Source: Halosegnis longus
Lineage (GTDB): Archaea; Halobacteriota; Halobacteria; Halobacteriales; Haloarculaceae
Direction of reading: 5' to 3'
Length of the DNA: 64,000 nucleotides
Assembly: GCF_009663395.1 (NCBI RefSeq)
Contig: NZ_QKNW01000001.1
Span: 2,108,001 to 2,172,000 of the forward strand
Shown: positions 42,664-51,551 of the stretch, in pieces
How the letters are laid out: the number at the start of each line of letters is the position of its first letter
Position numbering within the stretch: the stretch's first letter is position 1
Program-made: the position numbers and the translations under genes
Notes under the pieces: generated by a model
Database searches by the model: none
Told to the model about the DNA's origin: nothing
The model's input: only the letters and a program-made list of their open reading frames with translations

Positions 42664-43347
42664 ATGACCGACTACGCGCTCGATTTCGAGCGGTTCCGAC
42701 TCGCCGCCTCGACGGCCACGCTCGCCGACGAACCCGCGGCCCGCGACCACGCCGACCTCGTCGAGTTCCGGATGGACCTCGCCGCCGACCCGCTCGACCA
42801 GCTCGCCGACTACGACGGCGACCTCCCCCTCCTGTGCACGAACCGTCCGACGTGGGAGGGTGGCGAGGCCGGCGACGACGGGCGGCTGGACGCGCTCGAA
42901 ACGGCGAGCGAGCACGACGCCGTCGCCGCAATCGACGTCGAGGTCGCCGCCATCGAGGACGGCGCACAGCCGACGCTCGAGTACGCCCACGAGCACGACG
43001 CCGCAGTAATCGCAAGCGTCCACGACTTCGAGGGAACGCCCGAGAGCGAGCAGCTGGCGCGACTGCTGGCGCGGGCGGCCGCGGCCGGCGACGTTGGCAA
43101 GCTCGCCGTCACGGCGGAGACGCGCGAGGAGACGCTTCGACTGCTCTCGATTACGCACGCGATGACCCGGGAGGGTGCGGCCGTCGCGACGATGGCGATG
43201 GGCGAGGTCGGGGCGCACACCCGCGCGGTCGCGCCGGGCTACGGCTCGAAGCTCGGCTACGCGCCCGTCGACCCCGCCGACGCGACCGCGCCCGGCCAGT
43301 ACGACCTCGAAACGCTCGCGGGCCTCGTGGAGTCGCTATCAGAATAA
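42664..43347 (+). CDS. aroD: 3-dehydroquinate dehydratase type I
   Basis: A 227-aa type I enzyme. It has EFRMDL (catalytic Glu), LLCTNRP, His in IASVHDFEG, Schiff-base Lys in DVGKLAVTAE and the C-terminal AMGEVGAHTRAVAPGYGSKLGYA loop. It makes 3-dehydroshikimate, the third common step. Encoded 44 nt after the methyltransferase and convergent with 3-dehydroquinate synthase II, its upstream pathway partner. Confidence 0.95.
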   Translation: MTDYALDFERFRLAASTATLADEPAARDHADLVEFRMDLAADPLDQLADYDGDLPLLCTNRPTWEGGEAGDDGRLDALETASEHDAVAAIDVEVAAIEDGAQPTLEYAHEHDAAVIASVHDFEGTPESEQLARLLARAAAAGDVGKLAVTAETREETLRLLSITHAMTREGAAVATMAMGEVGAHTRAVAPGYGSKLGYAPVDPADATAPGQYDLETLAGLVESLSE

Positions 43348-43359
43348 GCTGCGGGGGGA

Positions 43360-44520
43360 TTACTTCTCGATGATGCTCTCGTCGACTTCCTCGCCGAAGT
43401 GGCGGGCGGTGTCCTCGTAGTAGACGAGAATCTCGTCGCCGGCCTCGAGTTCGGTCACCGCCGTCCGGCCATCTTCGGTGGCGACCTTGATGGTCTCGGC
43501 GTTCTGGAGTAAGGTCTCGATGCGGTCGCCGTTTTCCGTTTCGGCCTCGACGCGGAACATCGGGCGTTTCTCGATTTTCGCACGACCCACGATTGCCTCA
43601 CGCGTCGAGCCGTCCGTCGCGACGATCTGTACCTCGTCGCCGGAGCCGAGTTCGGCCAGATACTTCGTCCCGCCGCCGGGCGTGCGGGCGTAGGCGTGGA
43701 CCGCGCCCGCGTTCACGCGGAACGGGCGGGAGGCGACGTACGGCGACTCGGCGGTCTCGGCGTGGACGAAGAACAGCCCCCGCGACATCGAGCCGACCAA
43801 CATCCCCTCGTCGTGGTCGAACATCGAGCCGGTGTCGACACAGACGCGGTCGGCGCTGCCGGTCTCCTCGACGGCGGTGACGGTCGCGTACTCCAAATCG
43901 AGCTGTTCGCGCTCGGAGGCGTCGCGCACGTCCACCACGTCTCGAATCGTCCCCACGTCGCCGCTGTCGAGTAGGACGGCGTCGGCACCGAGTTCGAGCG
44001 TCTCGAAGGCGGTGCGAGCCTCCTCGGCGTTGCGCACACCGGTGACGAGCTCCGTCTCGTCGCCGATGCGCGCGATGAGATTCTCGAGCGGGATGATCTG
44101 CCAGTCCTCGCCGATGACGACGGTGTAGTCGGCCTCGGTGGCGGCCTCCTGCGCGAACGTCTCGTACTCTTGGTTCAGAATCCGGACGTAGGAGGCGTCG
44201 GCGTTGCCACGACGCAGCGTCGTCAGGTCCGCACTCCCGGAGAAATCAGACGGGAGGTCGACCGTCGAATCGCCCTCGCCGCCCTTCCCGACGACGCGGA
44301 TGTCCGGTTCGCCGTAGTCGTCGTCGCTGTCCATCACGTGCACGTCGTCACCGACGAAGGCGGCCACGGTCACCTGTCCGAGTTCGCGGACGCGGTCGAC
44401 GTCCTTCGCATCGACGAGAACGACGTCGACGCCGGCCTCCAGCCCGGCGGTGATGCGCTCGCGGCGTGTCTCCCAGTCGCCGACGGTGTCGTCGGCCTTC
44501 AGCCAGACAGAGCGTGTCAT
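43360..44520 (-). CDS. 3-dehydroquinate synthase II (archaeal AroB')
   Basis: A 386-aa protein matching the archaeal DHQS II family: VWLKADDTVGDWETRRERITAGLEAGVD, IPLENLIA, the DTGSMFDHDEGMLVGSMSRGLFFVHAE block, NAGAVHAYARTPGGGTKYLAEL and a C-terminal regulatory-like beta domain. It oxidatively deaminates and cyclises ADH to 3-dehydroquinate. With the synthase at 38753 and aroD it completes the first three steps of the archaeal shikimate route within 6 kb. Confidence 0.96.
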   Translation of the reverse strand: MTRSVWLKADDTVGDWETRRERITAGLEAGVDVVLVDAKDVDRVRELGQVTVAAFVGDDVHVMDSDDDYGEPDIRVVGKGGEGDSTVDLPSDFSGSADLTTLRRGNADASYVRILNQEYETFAQEAATEADYTVVIGEDWQIIPLENLIARIGDETELVTGVRNAEEARTAFETLELGADAVLLDSGDVGTIRDVVDVRDASEREQLDLEYATVTAVEETGSADRVCVDTGSMFDHDEGMLVGSMSRGLFFVHAETAESPYVASRPFRVNAGAVHAYARTPGGGTKYLAELGSGDEVQIVATDGSTREAIVGRAKIEKRPMFRVEAETENGDRIETLLQNAETIKVATEDGRTAVTELEAGDEILVYYEDTARHFGEEVDESIIEK

Positions 44521-44563
44521 ACCGGAGATTCGAGAAGCCGAATCTTGAACGTGGCGAAAGGGG

Positions 44564-45400
44564 TTACGCCCAGCTGTCCGGACCGAAATCCGGATTCACG
44601 CACCGCTCTGTCGTCTCGATGGCGTCGATTGCCTCGATATCCTCGTCGTCGAGTTCGAGGGCCAGACTCTCCCAGTTATCGCGGATGTGACTCTCGCTGG
44701 TCGCCTTCGGAATCGCAGTGACGCCCTTCTCGCGCAGCCACGCCAGACTCACCTGCGGCTCGCTCACGTCGTGTTTGTCGGCGATGTCGGAGACGGTCGG
44801 CATCTCGAAGACGCCGCCGCGAGCGAGCGGGGAGTACGCGACAAGTTCGATGTCGGCGTCCGCACAGTACTCGCGCAGTGCTTCCTGTCGGAGCTGCGGA
44901 TGCATCTCCACCTGATTGACGAACACGTCGTCGCCGAGCACGTCCCGTGCGGCGTCGAGGTGCTCCGGCTCGAAGTTGGAGACGCCGATGCGCTCGATGA
45001 GCCCATCCTCCTTCAGTTCGGCAAACGCCGACAGCGTCTCCTCGGCGTCGTACGCCCCGGCCGGCCAGTGAACGTACATCAGGTCCACGTACTCCGTACC
45101 GAGCTTTTCGAGACTCTCCTTGGTGGAGGCGATAACGTCGTCGTGGCCGAGCTTCGGTATCCACACCTTCGAGGCGAGGAAGATGTCCTCACGCGGCACG
45201 TCGGCGGCGGCGATACCGTCACCGACACCCTCCTCGTTGCCGTAGATTTGGGCGGTGTCGATGTGGCGATACCCCATCTCCAGTGCGGACTGGACGGAGT
45301 CTGCGACCTGCTGTTGGTCGTCGTTCTCCCACGTGCCCAGTCCGAAGACGGGCATGCCGTCGCGTACCGGAACCTCGTCGGTCGACTGTTGTTGTGACAT
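44564..45400 (-). CDS. Aldo/keto reductase
   Basis: A 278-aa AKR. It has catalytic Asp/Tyr in RHIDTAQIYGNEEGVG, Lys in FLASKVWI and His in MYVHWPAGAYD. The NADPH-binding end is VTAIPKATSESHIRDNW. It probably reduces aldehydes such as methylglyoxal or 2,5-diketogluconate-type substrates; specificity is not deducible. Complete and of normal length. Confidence 0.9.
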   Translation of the reverse strand: MSQQQSTDEVPVRDGMPVFGLGTWENDDQQQVADSVQSALEMGYRHIDTAQIYGNEEGVGDGIAAADVPREDIFLASKVWIPKLGHDDVIASTKESLEKLGTEYVDLMYVHWPAGAYDAEETLSAFAELKEDGLIERIGVSNFEPEHLDAARDVLGDDVFVNQVEMHPQLRQEALREYCADADIELVAYSPLARGGVFEMPTVSDIADKHDVSEPQVSLAWLREKGVTAIPKATSESHIRDNWESLALELDDEDIEAIDAIETTERCVNPDFGPDSWA

Positions 45401-45456
45401 ACGTCCGGATACACGACGAGACGGAAAACGGCTTACGGTCGCGGCGGGTCCCCGCG

Positions 45457-46731
45457 CTACGAGAGCGGGTTCCAGCGGCCGTAGGGGTCGGTGATGCGGT
45501 TGCGCGCGAGCTGGGCGAGATACGACAAATCGCCCGGTTCGAGGAGCTTGGCGATAGAACGCAGACTTCCGGTGTTTGCACTCGACAGCGTGTCGTTCGG
45601 CAGCTCACGCATGGTGCGGACGAACCGGTCGTACCGGTCGTTGTCGACGAGATACAACAGCTCGGTCATGAGCAGCCGCTTCGACATCTTCGGTGCGACC
45701 TGCTCGCTCCAGAGCCCGTCGTAGATGCTCATCTCGTCGGCGGAGACGTTGCGGTCCGTCCCCGTCAGACAGTGGTCAGCAGTCACCGCCGCCGCGCGAC
45801 CCGACTTCATCCCCTGGTGAATTCCCTCGCCCCACAGCGGGTCGATGGTCGGAACGGTGTCGCCGACGGCCATGAAGCCGTCCGTCGAGAGCGAGCCGGG
45901 CATCTGGATGTGCGCCGACCCCCGGAGGATGTGCTCTCCCTCCATGGCTTGTGCGCCCTCGAACCGCGGGTCGGTCTCCCGCCAGTAGTCGAGGTAGTCG
46001 TCGATGCGCATATCGTCGCGTGCGACCTCGTCGTGGCGCTCGTTCTGGATGTAACAGACGCCGACCTTCGCGGTGTCGCCGCCGGTGTGGAAAATCCACG
46101 AGTAGCCGCCGGGCGCGATGTCGTGGTCGAGCCGCAGCATCATCGACCCGGTGAGGTCGGCGTACTCCTCGTGGTCGAGGTTCAGCCCTTCCAGCTTGTA
46201 GTCGATGCCGATAGCCTGGTTCGCGCGGTGGAGGTTCACCACGTCGAGTTTCTTCGCCAGCGACGCGCTCGGCCCCGTCGCGTCCACGACGATGTCGGCG
46301 TGGACTTCCTTGGACCCGTCGTACGTCACGCCGACGACGCGGCCGTTCTCGGTGATGGGCGTGTTCACCCGCGCGTCGAAGCGCACTTCCGCACCGTTCT
46401 CGCGGGCCTCCTCGACGAGCCACTGCTTGAACGCCACGAAATCGAGGACCGCGCCCGGCTGCTCCTGTTCGTAGTGGTCGTTCGGCGACTCGACGATGAC
46501 GCTGTCCGTGAACTGCTCCACGAGGCGGTCGGGAACGCCGAATGCGCCGGTCATCCGCGGGAACGTTCCGGCGGTCGATTTGTTGCTCTGGCGCGGGAAC
46601 TCGTCTTCGGGTTCGGTCTCTAAGAGGAGGACATCGTAGTCGCGTGCGGCGAGGTCCCGGGCACACTGTCCCCCGGCCGGACCTGCGCCGGCGATGATGA
46701 CGTCGAAGTTGTCGGCATCGTCTCCGCTCAT
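45457..46731 (-). CDS. Geranylgeranyl reductase-family FAD-dependent oxidoreductase
   Basis: A 424-aa protein. It has FAD motif DVIIAGAGPAGGQCARDLA, a central VVDATGPSASLAKKL and the second FAD motif FMAVGDTVPTIDPLWGEGIHQGMKSGR. It is likely a second prenyl-chain reductase for lipids, or a carotenoid- or menaquinone-related reductase. It lies downstream of korAB on the same strand; ferredoxin reduced by KorAB is a plausible electron source (inference). The C-terminus ends in a soluble helical tail. Confidence 0.82.
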   Translation of the reverse strand: MSGDDADNFDVIIAGAGPAGGQCARDLAARDYDVLLLETEPEDEFPRQSNKSTAGTFPRMTGAFGVPDRLVEQFTDSVIVESPNDHYEQEQPGAVLDFVAFKQWLVEEARENGAEVRFDARVNTPITENGRVVGVTYDGSKEVHADIVVDATGPSASLAKKLDVVNLHRANQAIGIDYKLEGLNLDHEEYADLTGSMMLRLDHDIAPGGYSWIFHTGGDTAKVGVCYIQNERHDEVARDDMRIDDYLDYWRETDPRFEGAQAMEGEHILRGSAHIQMPGSLSTDGFMAVGDTVPTIDPLWGEGIHQGMKSGRAAAVTADHCLTGTDRNVSADEMSIYDGLWSEQVAPKMSKRLLMTELLYLVDNDRYDRFVRTMRELPNDTLSSANTGSLRSIAKLLEPGDLSYLAQLARNRITDPYGRWNPLS

Positions 46732-46844
46732 ACAGATTACGCGTGCTCCCGGCTATCAGGCGTTTCGGTTGGGGACCGTCGCCCCCCTCGCTTCGGAGCC
46801 GAGTGCCGCAGCTGTCGGACGGCAAAAACGGAAAGAAGTCGGCG

Positions 46845-47711
46845 TTAGTAGAACTCGCGCACGAGGTCCATCGCCTCCTCCGGCGGGGACTCCTCGATGT
46901 CGGCCATGTTCTCGGTCGCGCCTTCGAGTTCGTTGTACGGCGTCGAAGACTCGTCCTGATAGAGGACGCCCTGGTACTCGGTCTCGCGGTCGAGAATCTT
47001 CTCTTTCGCGGCGTCGTAGTCCGTCGGATCGTGGTCGGAGTCGCCGACGTCGACGAGCGAGTCGCGGAAGTAGTCGTACGTGTCCACGTCGTTGAACGTG
47101 ACGCACGGCGAGAAGACGTTCACGAAGCCGAAGCCGTCGTGTTCGACGGCCTTCTGGACGATTTCTGCGTGTCGCTGTGCGTCCGACGAGAACGACTGCG
47201 CGATGAAGCTGCCGCCGGCGGCCATCGCGAGCGCCAGCGGATTGATGGGCTGTTGGTGGGTGCCGTCCGGCGAGGTCGAAGTCTCGAAGTCCTCGCGCGA
47301 GGTCGGCGAGAACTGCCCCTTCGTCAGCCCGTAGATGCGGTTGTCCATGACGACGTACGTCATGTCGACGTTGCGGCGCACGGCGTGGACGAAGTGCCCG
47401 GCACCAATCGAGTAGCCGTCACCGTCACCGCCCGCGACCATCACTTCGAGGTCGGGGTTGGCCATCTTCACGCCCGTGCCGACCGGGAGCGCGCGCCCGT
47501 GCACGCCGTGAAGCGCGTACGAGTGCATGTACGTCCCGATCTTCCCCGAGCAGCCGATACCCGCGACGACGAACGTGTCGTCCGGGGTGTTGCCCGTCTG
47601 GGCCAGTGCTTTCATCATCCCGTTCATCGTCCCGAAGTCACCGCAGCCGGGACACCAGGTTGGTTGTTTGTCGGACTTGAAGTCGACGAATCTGACGTTG
47701 TCTGAGCTCAT
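46845..47711 (-). CDS. korB: 2-oxoacid:ferredoxin oxidoreductase beta subunit
   Basis: A 288-aa TPP subunit. It has WCPGCGDFGTMNG, GIGCSGKIGTYMHSYALHGVHGRALPVGTGVK, and the TPP/Mg motif AGGDGDGYSIG...VVMDNRIYGLTKGQ. No 4Fe-4S ferredoxin domain is visible beyond the CxxC near the N-terminus and a distal Cys in FSPCVTF, typical of haloarchaeal two-subunit enzymes. It overlaps korA by 4 nt. It decarboxylates 2-oxoglutarate or a related acid to the acyl-CoA with ferredoxin. Confidence 0.93.
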   Translation of the reverse strand: MSSDNVRFVDFKSDKQPTWCPGCGDFGTMNGMMKALAQTGNTPDDTFVVAGIGCSGKIGTYMHSYALHGVHGRALPVGTGVKMANPDLEVMVAGGDGDGYSIGAGHFVHAVRRNVDMTYVVMDNRIYGLTKGQFSPTSREDFETSTSPDGTHQQPINPLALAMAAGGSFIAQSFSSDAQRHAEIVQKAVEHDGFGFVNVFSPCVTFNDVDTYDYFRDSLVDVGDSDHDPTDYDAAKEKILDRETEYQGVLYQDESSTPYNELEGATENMADIEESPPEEAMDLVREFY

Positions 47712-49477
47712 GCTTGCACCTCCGCCTCGTCGACGATGCCAAGGGCCTCCTTGAGCTCGCCGGCGAGTTCGTCCGCCTTGAAGCGGACACCGTTGTACTT
47801 GTTGACCCGCTGCACCCGCTGGAGCGTGTCGTGTTCTAACACGTCCGCGAACTGCCCGGTCGCGTTACACTCCACGACGACGACATCCTCCGCGCGCTCG
47901 AACTCCTCGGTGAGGTCCGGCCGCGGGAACAGATACGGCACCGACAGGACGCGAATGTCCACGTCGTCTTCCTCCAGGAGGTCGATTGCCTCGCGGAGCG
48001 CGCCCTCGTTGGACCCCCACGAGACGACGAGGTTGTCGCTGTCCTCGTTCCCGAACTCGCGGGGCGAGAGGTCCTCCTGTTCGCGAGCGGTCTCGACCTT
48101 CCGGTTGCGCTTGTCCACCTGCTCGATGCGCATGTCGGTGGACTCCGTTCGGCGACCGAGCTCGTCGTGTTCGAGACCGGTGCTCATGTGTGCACCCTCC
48201 TCCGTGCCCGGGAAGGCACGCGGGGAGACGCCGTCGTCGGTGATGGCGTGCGGCTTGAAGTGGCCGGACTCGTCCTGCCACTCCTCGATGGAGTCTTCGT
48301 CGACGACCTTCCCGCGGTCGATTTCGACGTCGTCCATGTCGAAGACCTCCGGCGGGAACGTCTGTTCCGTGACGGCCATCGCGAGGTCCGACAGGACGTA
48401 CACGGGCGTCTGGTACTGCTCGGCGAGGTTGAACGCCTCGACGGTCTTCCAGAAACACTCCGAGACGCTGGACGGCGCGAGGACGAACCGCGGAATCTCG
48501 CCGTGCCCACCGTACAGGGCCATATTCAGGTCGCCCTGCTCCTGTTTCGTCGGCATCCCCGTCGAGGGACCGGAGCGCATCACGTCGGCGATGACGAGCG
48601 GGGTCTCCGAGGTGGCGATGAGACCGAACGTCTCGGCCATCAGGTCGATACCCGGGCCGGAGGTGGCGGTCATCGACCGCGCACCCGCGCGGGCCGCGCC
48701 GAGTGCCATGTTGATGGCCGACAGCTCGTCTTCCGCCTGGACGACGTTCCCGCCGAAGCGCTCGATGCGCCCCTTCAGATACGTCATCACGTCGGTCGCG
48801 GGCGTAATCGGATAGCCGGCGTAGAAGCGACAGCCGGCGGCGATTGCGCCCATACCGATTGCCTCGTCACCGTTGAGGAGGACGTAGTCGTTGTCGGTCG
48901 TCTCCAGCTCGTACGGCGTCGAGAGGTCGTACTCCTCCTGGACGTACTCCTGGCCGAGTCGGGCCGCCTCCTTGTTGTTGGCGACGATGGACTCGCCTTT
49001 GTTGCCGAAGCGCTTTTCGAGCGACTCGTCGAGATTCTCGATCGGGAACTCAGACACCTCACACGCGGCACCGAGCGCGACGATGTTGCGCATGATTGCG
49101 CCCCCGGCGTCCTCGGCGAGCCGCTTGAGCGGCACGTCGAGTCCGAACATCTCCCCGGGCGCTTCGAAGTCCGACATCATCGAGCGTTCGCCGTCGAAGA
49201 TGATGATCGAGTCGTCGTGTAGTTCGTCCATGTTCTCCTCGACGGTGCGCTCGGTCAGCGCGATGAGGATGTCGAGGCGATCGACCACGCTCTCGACGCG
49301 GTCAACGGACGTGCGAACCTTGTAGGCCGTGTAGCCACCGCGGATCCGGGAGGCGAAATCCTTCGAGGTGAAGACGTGTCGTCCCGCCCGCGAGAGAGCC
49401 TGAGCGAAGATCTTCCCCGTGGAGTCGATCCCGTCGCCGGCTTCCCCGCCGACGGCCCAGTTGAGGTCCTCTGTCAT
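47708..49477 (-). CDS. korA: 2-oxoacid:ferredoxin oxidoreductase alpha subunit (gamma-alpha fusion)
   Basis: A 589-aa fusion. The N-terminal gamma domain (residues 1-190, with VGGEAGDGIDSTGKIFAQALSRAGR and FASRIRGGY) is followed by the alpha domain from about residue 200 (LNGDEAIGMGAIAAGCRFYAGYPITPATDVM). It binds CoA and the substrate. Upstream of korB with ATGA overlap. Start ATG 49477, with a TTAACG element about 30 nt upstream on the minus strand. The pair feeds reduced ferredoxin to other reactions; 2-oxoglutarate is the favoured substrate by family. Confidence 0.92.
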   Translation of the reverse strand: MTEDLNWAVGGEAGDGIDSTGKIFAQALSRAGRHVFTSKDFASRIRGGYTAYKVRTSVDRVESVVDRLDILIALTERTVEENMDELHDDSIIIFDGERSMMSDFEAPGEMFGLDVPLKRLAEDAGGAIMRNIVALGAACEVSEFPIENLDESLEKRFGNKGESIVANNKEAARLGQEYVQEEYDLSTPYELETTDNDYVLLNGDEAIGMGAIAAGCRFYAGYPITPATDVMTYLKGRIERFGGNVVQAEDELSAINMALGAARAGARSMTATSGPGIDLMAETFGLIATSETPLVIADVMRSGPSTGMPTKQEQGDLNMALYGGHGEIPRFVLAPSSVSECFWKTVEAFNLAEQYQTPVYVLSDLAMAVTEQTFPPEVFDMDDVEIDRGKVVDEDSIEEWQDESGHFKPHAITDDGVSPRAFPGTEEGAHMSTGLEHDELGRRTESTDMRIEQVDKRNRKVETAREQEDLSPREFGNEDSDNLVVSWGSNEGALREAIDLLEEDDVDIRVLSVPYLFPRPDLTEEFERAEDVVVVECNATGQFADVLEHDTLQRVQRVNKYNGVRFKADELAGELKEALGIVDEAEVQA

Positions 49478-49689
49478 GCTGTGTTGCGATTCACTCCGCC
49501 GGACGTTAAGACTTCTGAATAGCCTACTCCGCGCTATCTCGAATCCCTCGAAGGACGGGCAAATACCGGCGATTACGGCCCGTTTCCACAACTCTGTCCA
49601 CGCAGTCGCACAGAAGCGTTCGAACGTCCAATCGCGCCCGGCGGCCGCTGACCGAAAGTGCCTTTCACCGCCCGCCACTCCCCACCGGT

Positions 49690-50325
49690 ATGGAACCCAC
49701 CGAAACGACCGTCCGTACCGTCCGCGATGTCGGTCCCGACACCGTCGCTATCGACCTCGATACGCCCGCCGACTTCGAGGGCAAACCCGGCCAGTTCGTG
49801 AAGCTCTCGACCATCATCGACGGCGAGCAGGAGGCCCGATTCTACACGATTTCCTCGCCCGATACCGAGGAGACGTTCGAACTCACCGTCGGCTACGACC
49901 CCGAGGACGGCGGCGACTTCTCCGAGTATCTCCTCTCGCTCGACGCCGGCAACGCCGTCACCGTCACTGGCCCGTTCGGCTCCGACTTCTACGAGGGGGA
50001 ATCCGCGTCGCTCGTGCTCGCCGGGGGGCCGGGCGTCGGTCCCGCGGTCGGCATCGCCGAGGCCGCCGTCCGCGCCGGCAACGACGTGACCGTCGTTTAC
50101 TTCGACGACGAGCCGGTTCACGCCGAGCGGCTCGACGCCCTCGCAGCCGACGCCGAAGTTCACGTCGTTGACGACGAGGACGGCTTCCGCGATGCCGTCG
50201 CGGCCAGCTTCGACGACCAGCAGCTGTTCGTCTACGGCTTCGCCGACTTCCTCGAACTCGCCGAGGATGCTATCGAGGACGCGGGCGGGAGCTTCGAGGA
50301 CGCGAAGGTGGAGAACTTCGGCTGA
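49690..50325 (+). CDS. FNR-like FAD-dependent oxidoreductase
   Basis: A 211-aa protein with the ferredoxin-NADP reductase fold: FAD motif ARFYTISSP (R-x-Y-[TS]), pyrophosphate-binding GGDFSEYL, and the nucleotide-binding LVLAGGPGVGPAVGIAEAA. No ferredoxin domain is attached. It probably moves electrons between a flavin or ferredoxin and NAD(P)H, which fits its place beside korA. A C-rich CCTTTCACC at about 49660 is a weak promoter candidate. Confidence 0.82.
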   Translation: MEPTETTVRTVRDVGPDTVAIDLDTPADFEGKPGQFVKLSTIIDGEQEARFYTISSPDTEETFELTVGYDPEDGGDFSEYLLSLDAGNAVTVTGPFGSDFYEGESASLVLAGGPGVGPAVGIAEAAVRAGNDVTVVYFDDEPVHAERLDALAADAEVHVVDDEDGFRDAVAASFDDQQLFVYGFADFLELAEDAIEDAGGSFEDAKVENFG

Positions 50326-50330
50326 GCACC

Positions 50331-50472
50331 TTTTTCGCCGCTCGGGTGTCCTCGGCACGGCTTCGCCGTGCCTGTGGGCACCGCTCGGGCGAAAAATCTG
50401 CACCAAAATCCGCAGCCGAGCCTCCCTGCGGTCGGCTCGGTGAAACGGCGCGCTCGCGGTGCTCGCGCGCCG
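50331..50472. repeat. Array of hairpins in the intergenic region
   Basis: Just after the FNR-like stop lies an outer inverted repeat TTTTTCGCC (50331-50339) / GGCGAAAAA (50388-50396) enclosing GGCACGGC/GCCGTGCC (50354-50361, 50365-50372, loop TTC). Two further hairpins follow: CCGAGCC/GGCTCGG (50416-50422, 50434-50440) and CGGCGCGC/GCGCGCCG (50446-50453, 50465-50472). The T-rich edge may help termination. The array looks like a haloarchaeal noncoding repeat element. Confidence 0.5.
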
Positions 50473-50541
50473 CATGCTGGACGTAGTGGTTTTCATCGAT
50501 TTCGGCAGTTTCTTTCAGTTCGCCTCGATGGTTGTTCTCCG

Positions 50542-51123
50542 ATGGTCTCACACAACGCCGACACCGTCCGGTCGCGGCTCGCTCGCCTCACCGACGAGTA
50601 CGACCCCGAGGTTATCGAAGAGCGCGAGACGCTGGACGACGACCTCTTCGCCGAACTCGCCGACTACGCGGCCGACGGCTACACCGGCGGCGGCTACGCG
50701 TGGGTCGTACGCGAATCGCCGCCCGACCTGTCGGATTCGATGCCCGACGCCGAGGACATAGCGGAACCCTACCCCCGCGTCCTCCTCGGCTACGGGCGCG
50801 GCGACAGCGCGTGGGGACCGACCGGCGGGGGCAGAGAAGACGGCGAGACCTACGAGGAAGCCGCACAGCGCGAGGTGTTCGAGGAGACCGGCACCGAGTG
50901 TTCGGTCACCGACTGCCGGCGCGTTCGCCATCTCGTCAGCGAGTCGGAGACGGGCGAGGGGACGATTCACACGCTGTGGGTCACGTTCCTCGCTGCGGAG
51001 ACGGGCGGCAGCATCGACGTACAGGAATCGGAACTCAACGGCGCGGCGTGGTTCCACGACCTCCCCGACCGACTCCACCCGACGGTCGAAGACCGGCCCC
51101 TCTCGTGGGACGAGTGGGGTTAG
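50542..51123 (+). CDS. Nudix hydrolase
   Basis: A 193-aa protein with a canonical Nudix box GGGREDGETYEEAAQREVFEETGTE. An N-terminal extension of about 90 residues precedes it, including LFAELADYAADGYTGGGYAWVVRE. The substrate is unknown: a nucleoside diphosphate derivative. It converges with the epimerase gene with 4-nt overlap. ATG 50542 is chosen because the sequence before it is the hairpin repeat. Confidence 0.85.
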   Translation: MVSHNADTVRSRLARLTDEYDPEVIEERETLDDDLFAELADYAADGYTGGGYAWVVRESPPDLSDSMPDAEDIAEPYPRVLLGYGRGDSAWGPTGGGREDGETYEEAAQREVFEETGTECSVTDCRRVRHLVSESETGEGTIHTLWVTFLAAETGGSIDVQESELNGAAWFHDLPDRLHPTVEDRPLSWDEWG

Positions 51124-51506
51124 TGTTCGACGAACTCGACGAGCATCCCGCCCGTCGACTTGGGGTGGAGGAAGGCAACGTCGTGACCCCACGCGCCGTC
51201 GCGCGGCTCCTCGTCGATGAGCTCGACACCCTGCTCGCGTGCGCGTTCGAGCGCAGCCTCGATGTCGTCGGTCGCGAAGGCGAGGTGGTGAATCCCCGGC
51301 CCGTTCGCGTCGAGATAGCCGGCGATTGCGCCCTCGCCGTCGACGGGTTCGATGAGTTCGAGGTAGTCGCCGCCAACGTCGAGAAAGGCGATTCGCATCC
51401 CGTCGAACAGTTCCTCGTGGGCGACCTCGGCGTCGAGTAAGTCTTCGAAACAGAACAGCAGCGAGTCGAGGTCGGTCGTCGCGAGCCCGGTGTGGTCGAG
51501 GTGCAT
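51120..51506 (-). CDS. mce: Methylmalonyl-CoA epimerase
   Basis: A 128-aa VOC protein. It has His in HLDHTGLATTD, Glu in YLELIEPVDG, His in GIHHLAFATDDI and a C-terminal Glu in GMLVEFVEH: the metal set of the epimerase. It interconverts (R)- and (S)-methylmalonyl-CoA, and the mutase large subunit lies 1 kb upstream on the same strand. The intervening channel gene is unrelated by function but co-directional. Confidence 0.93.
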   Translation of the reverse strand: MHLDHTGLATTDLDSLLFCFEDLLDAEVAHEELFDGMRIAFLDVGGDYLELIEPVDGEGAIAGYLDANGPGIHHLAFATDDIEAALERAREQGVELIDEEPRDGAWGHDVAFLHPKSTGGMLVEFVEH

Positions 51507-51551
51507 ACCCGACAATCGGCGACCGCCACCAACAGCGTTGTGCTCGTCGGC

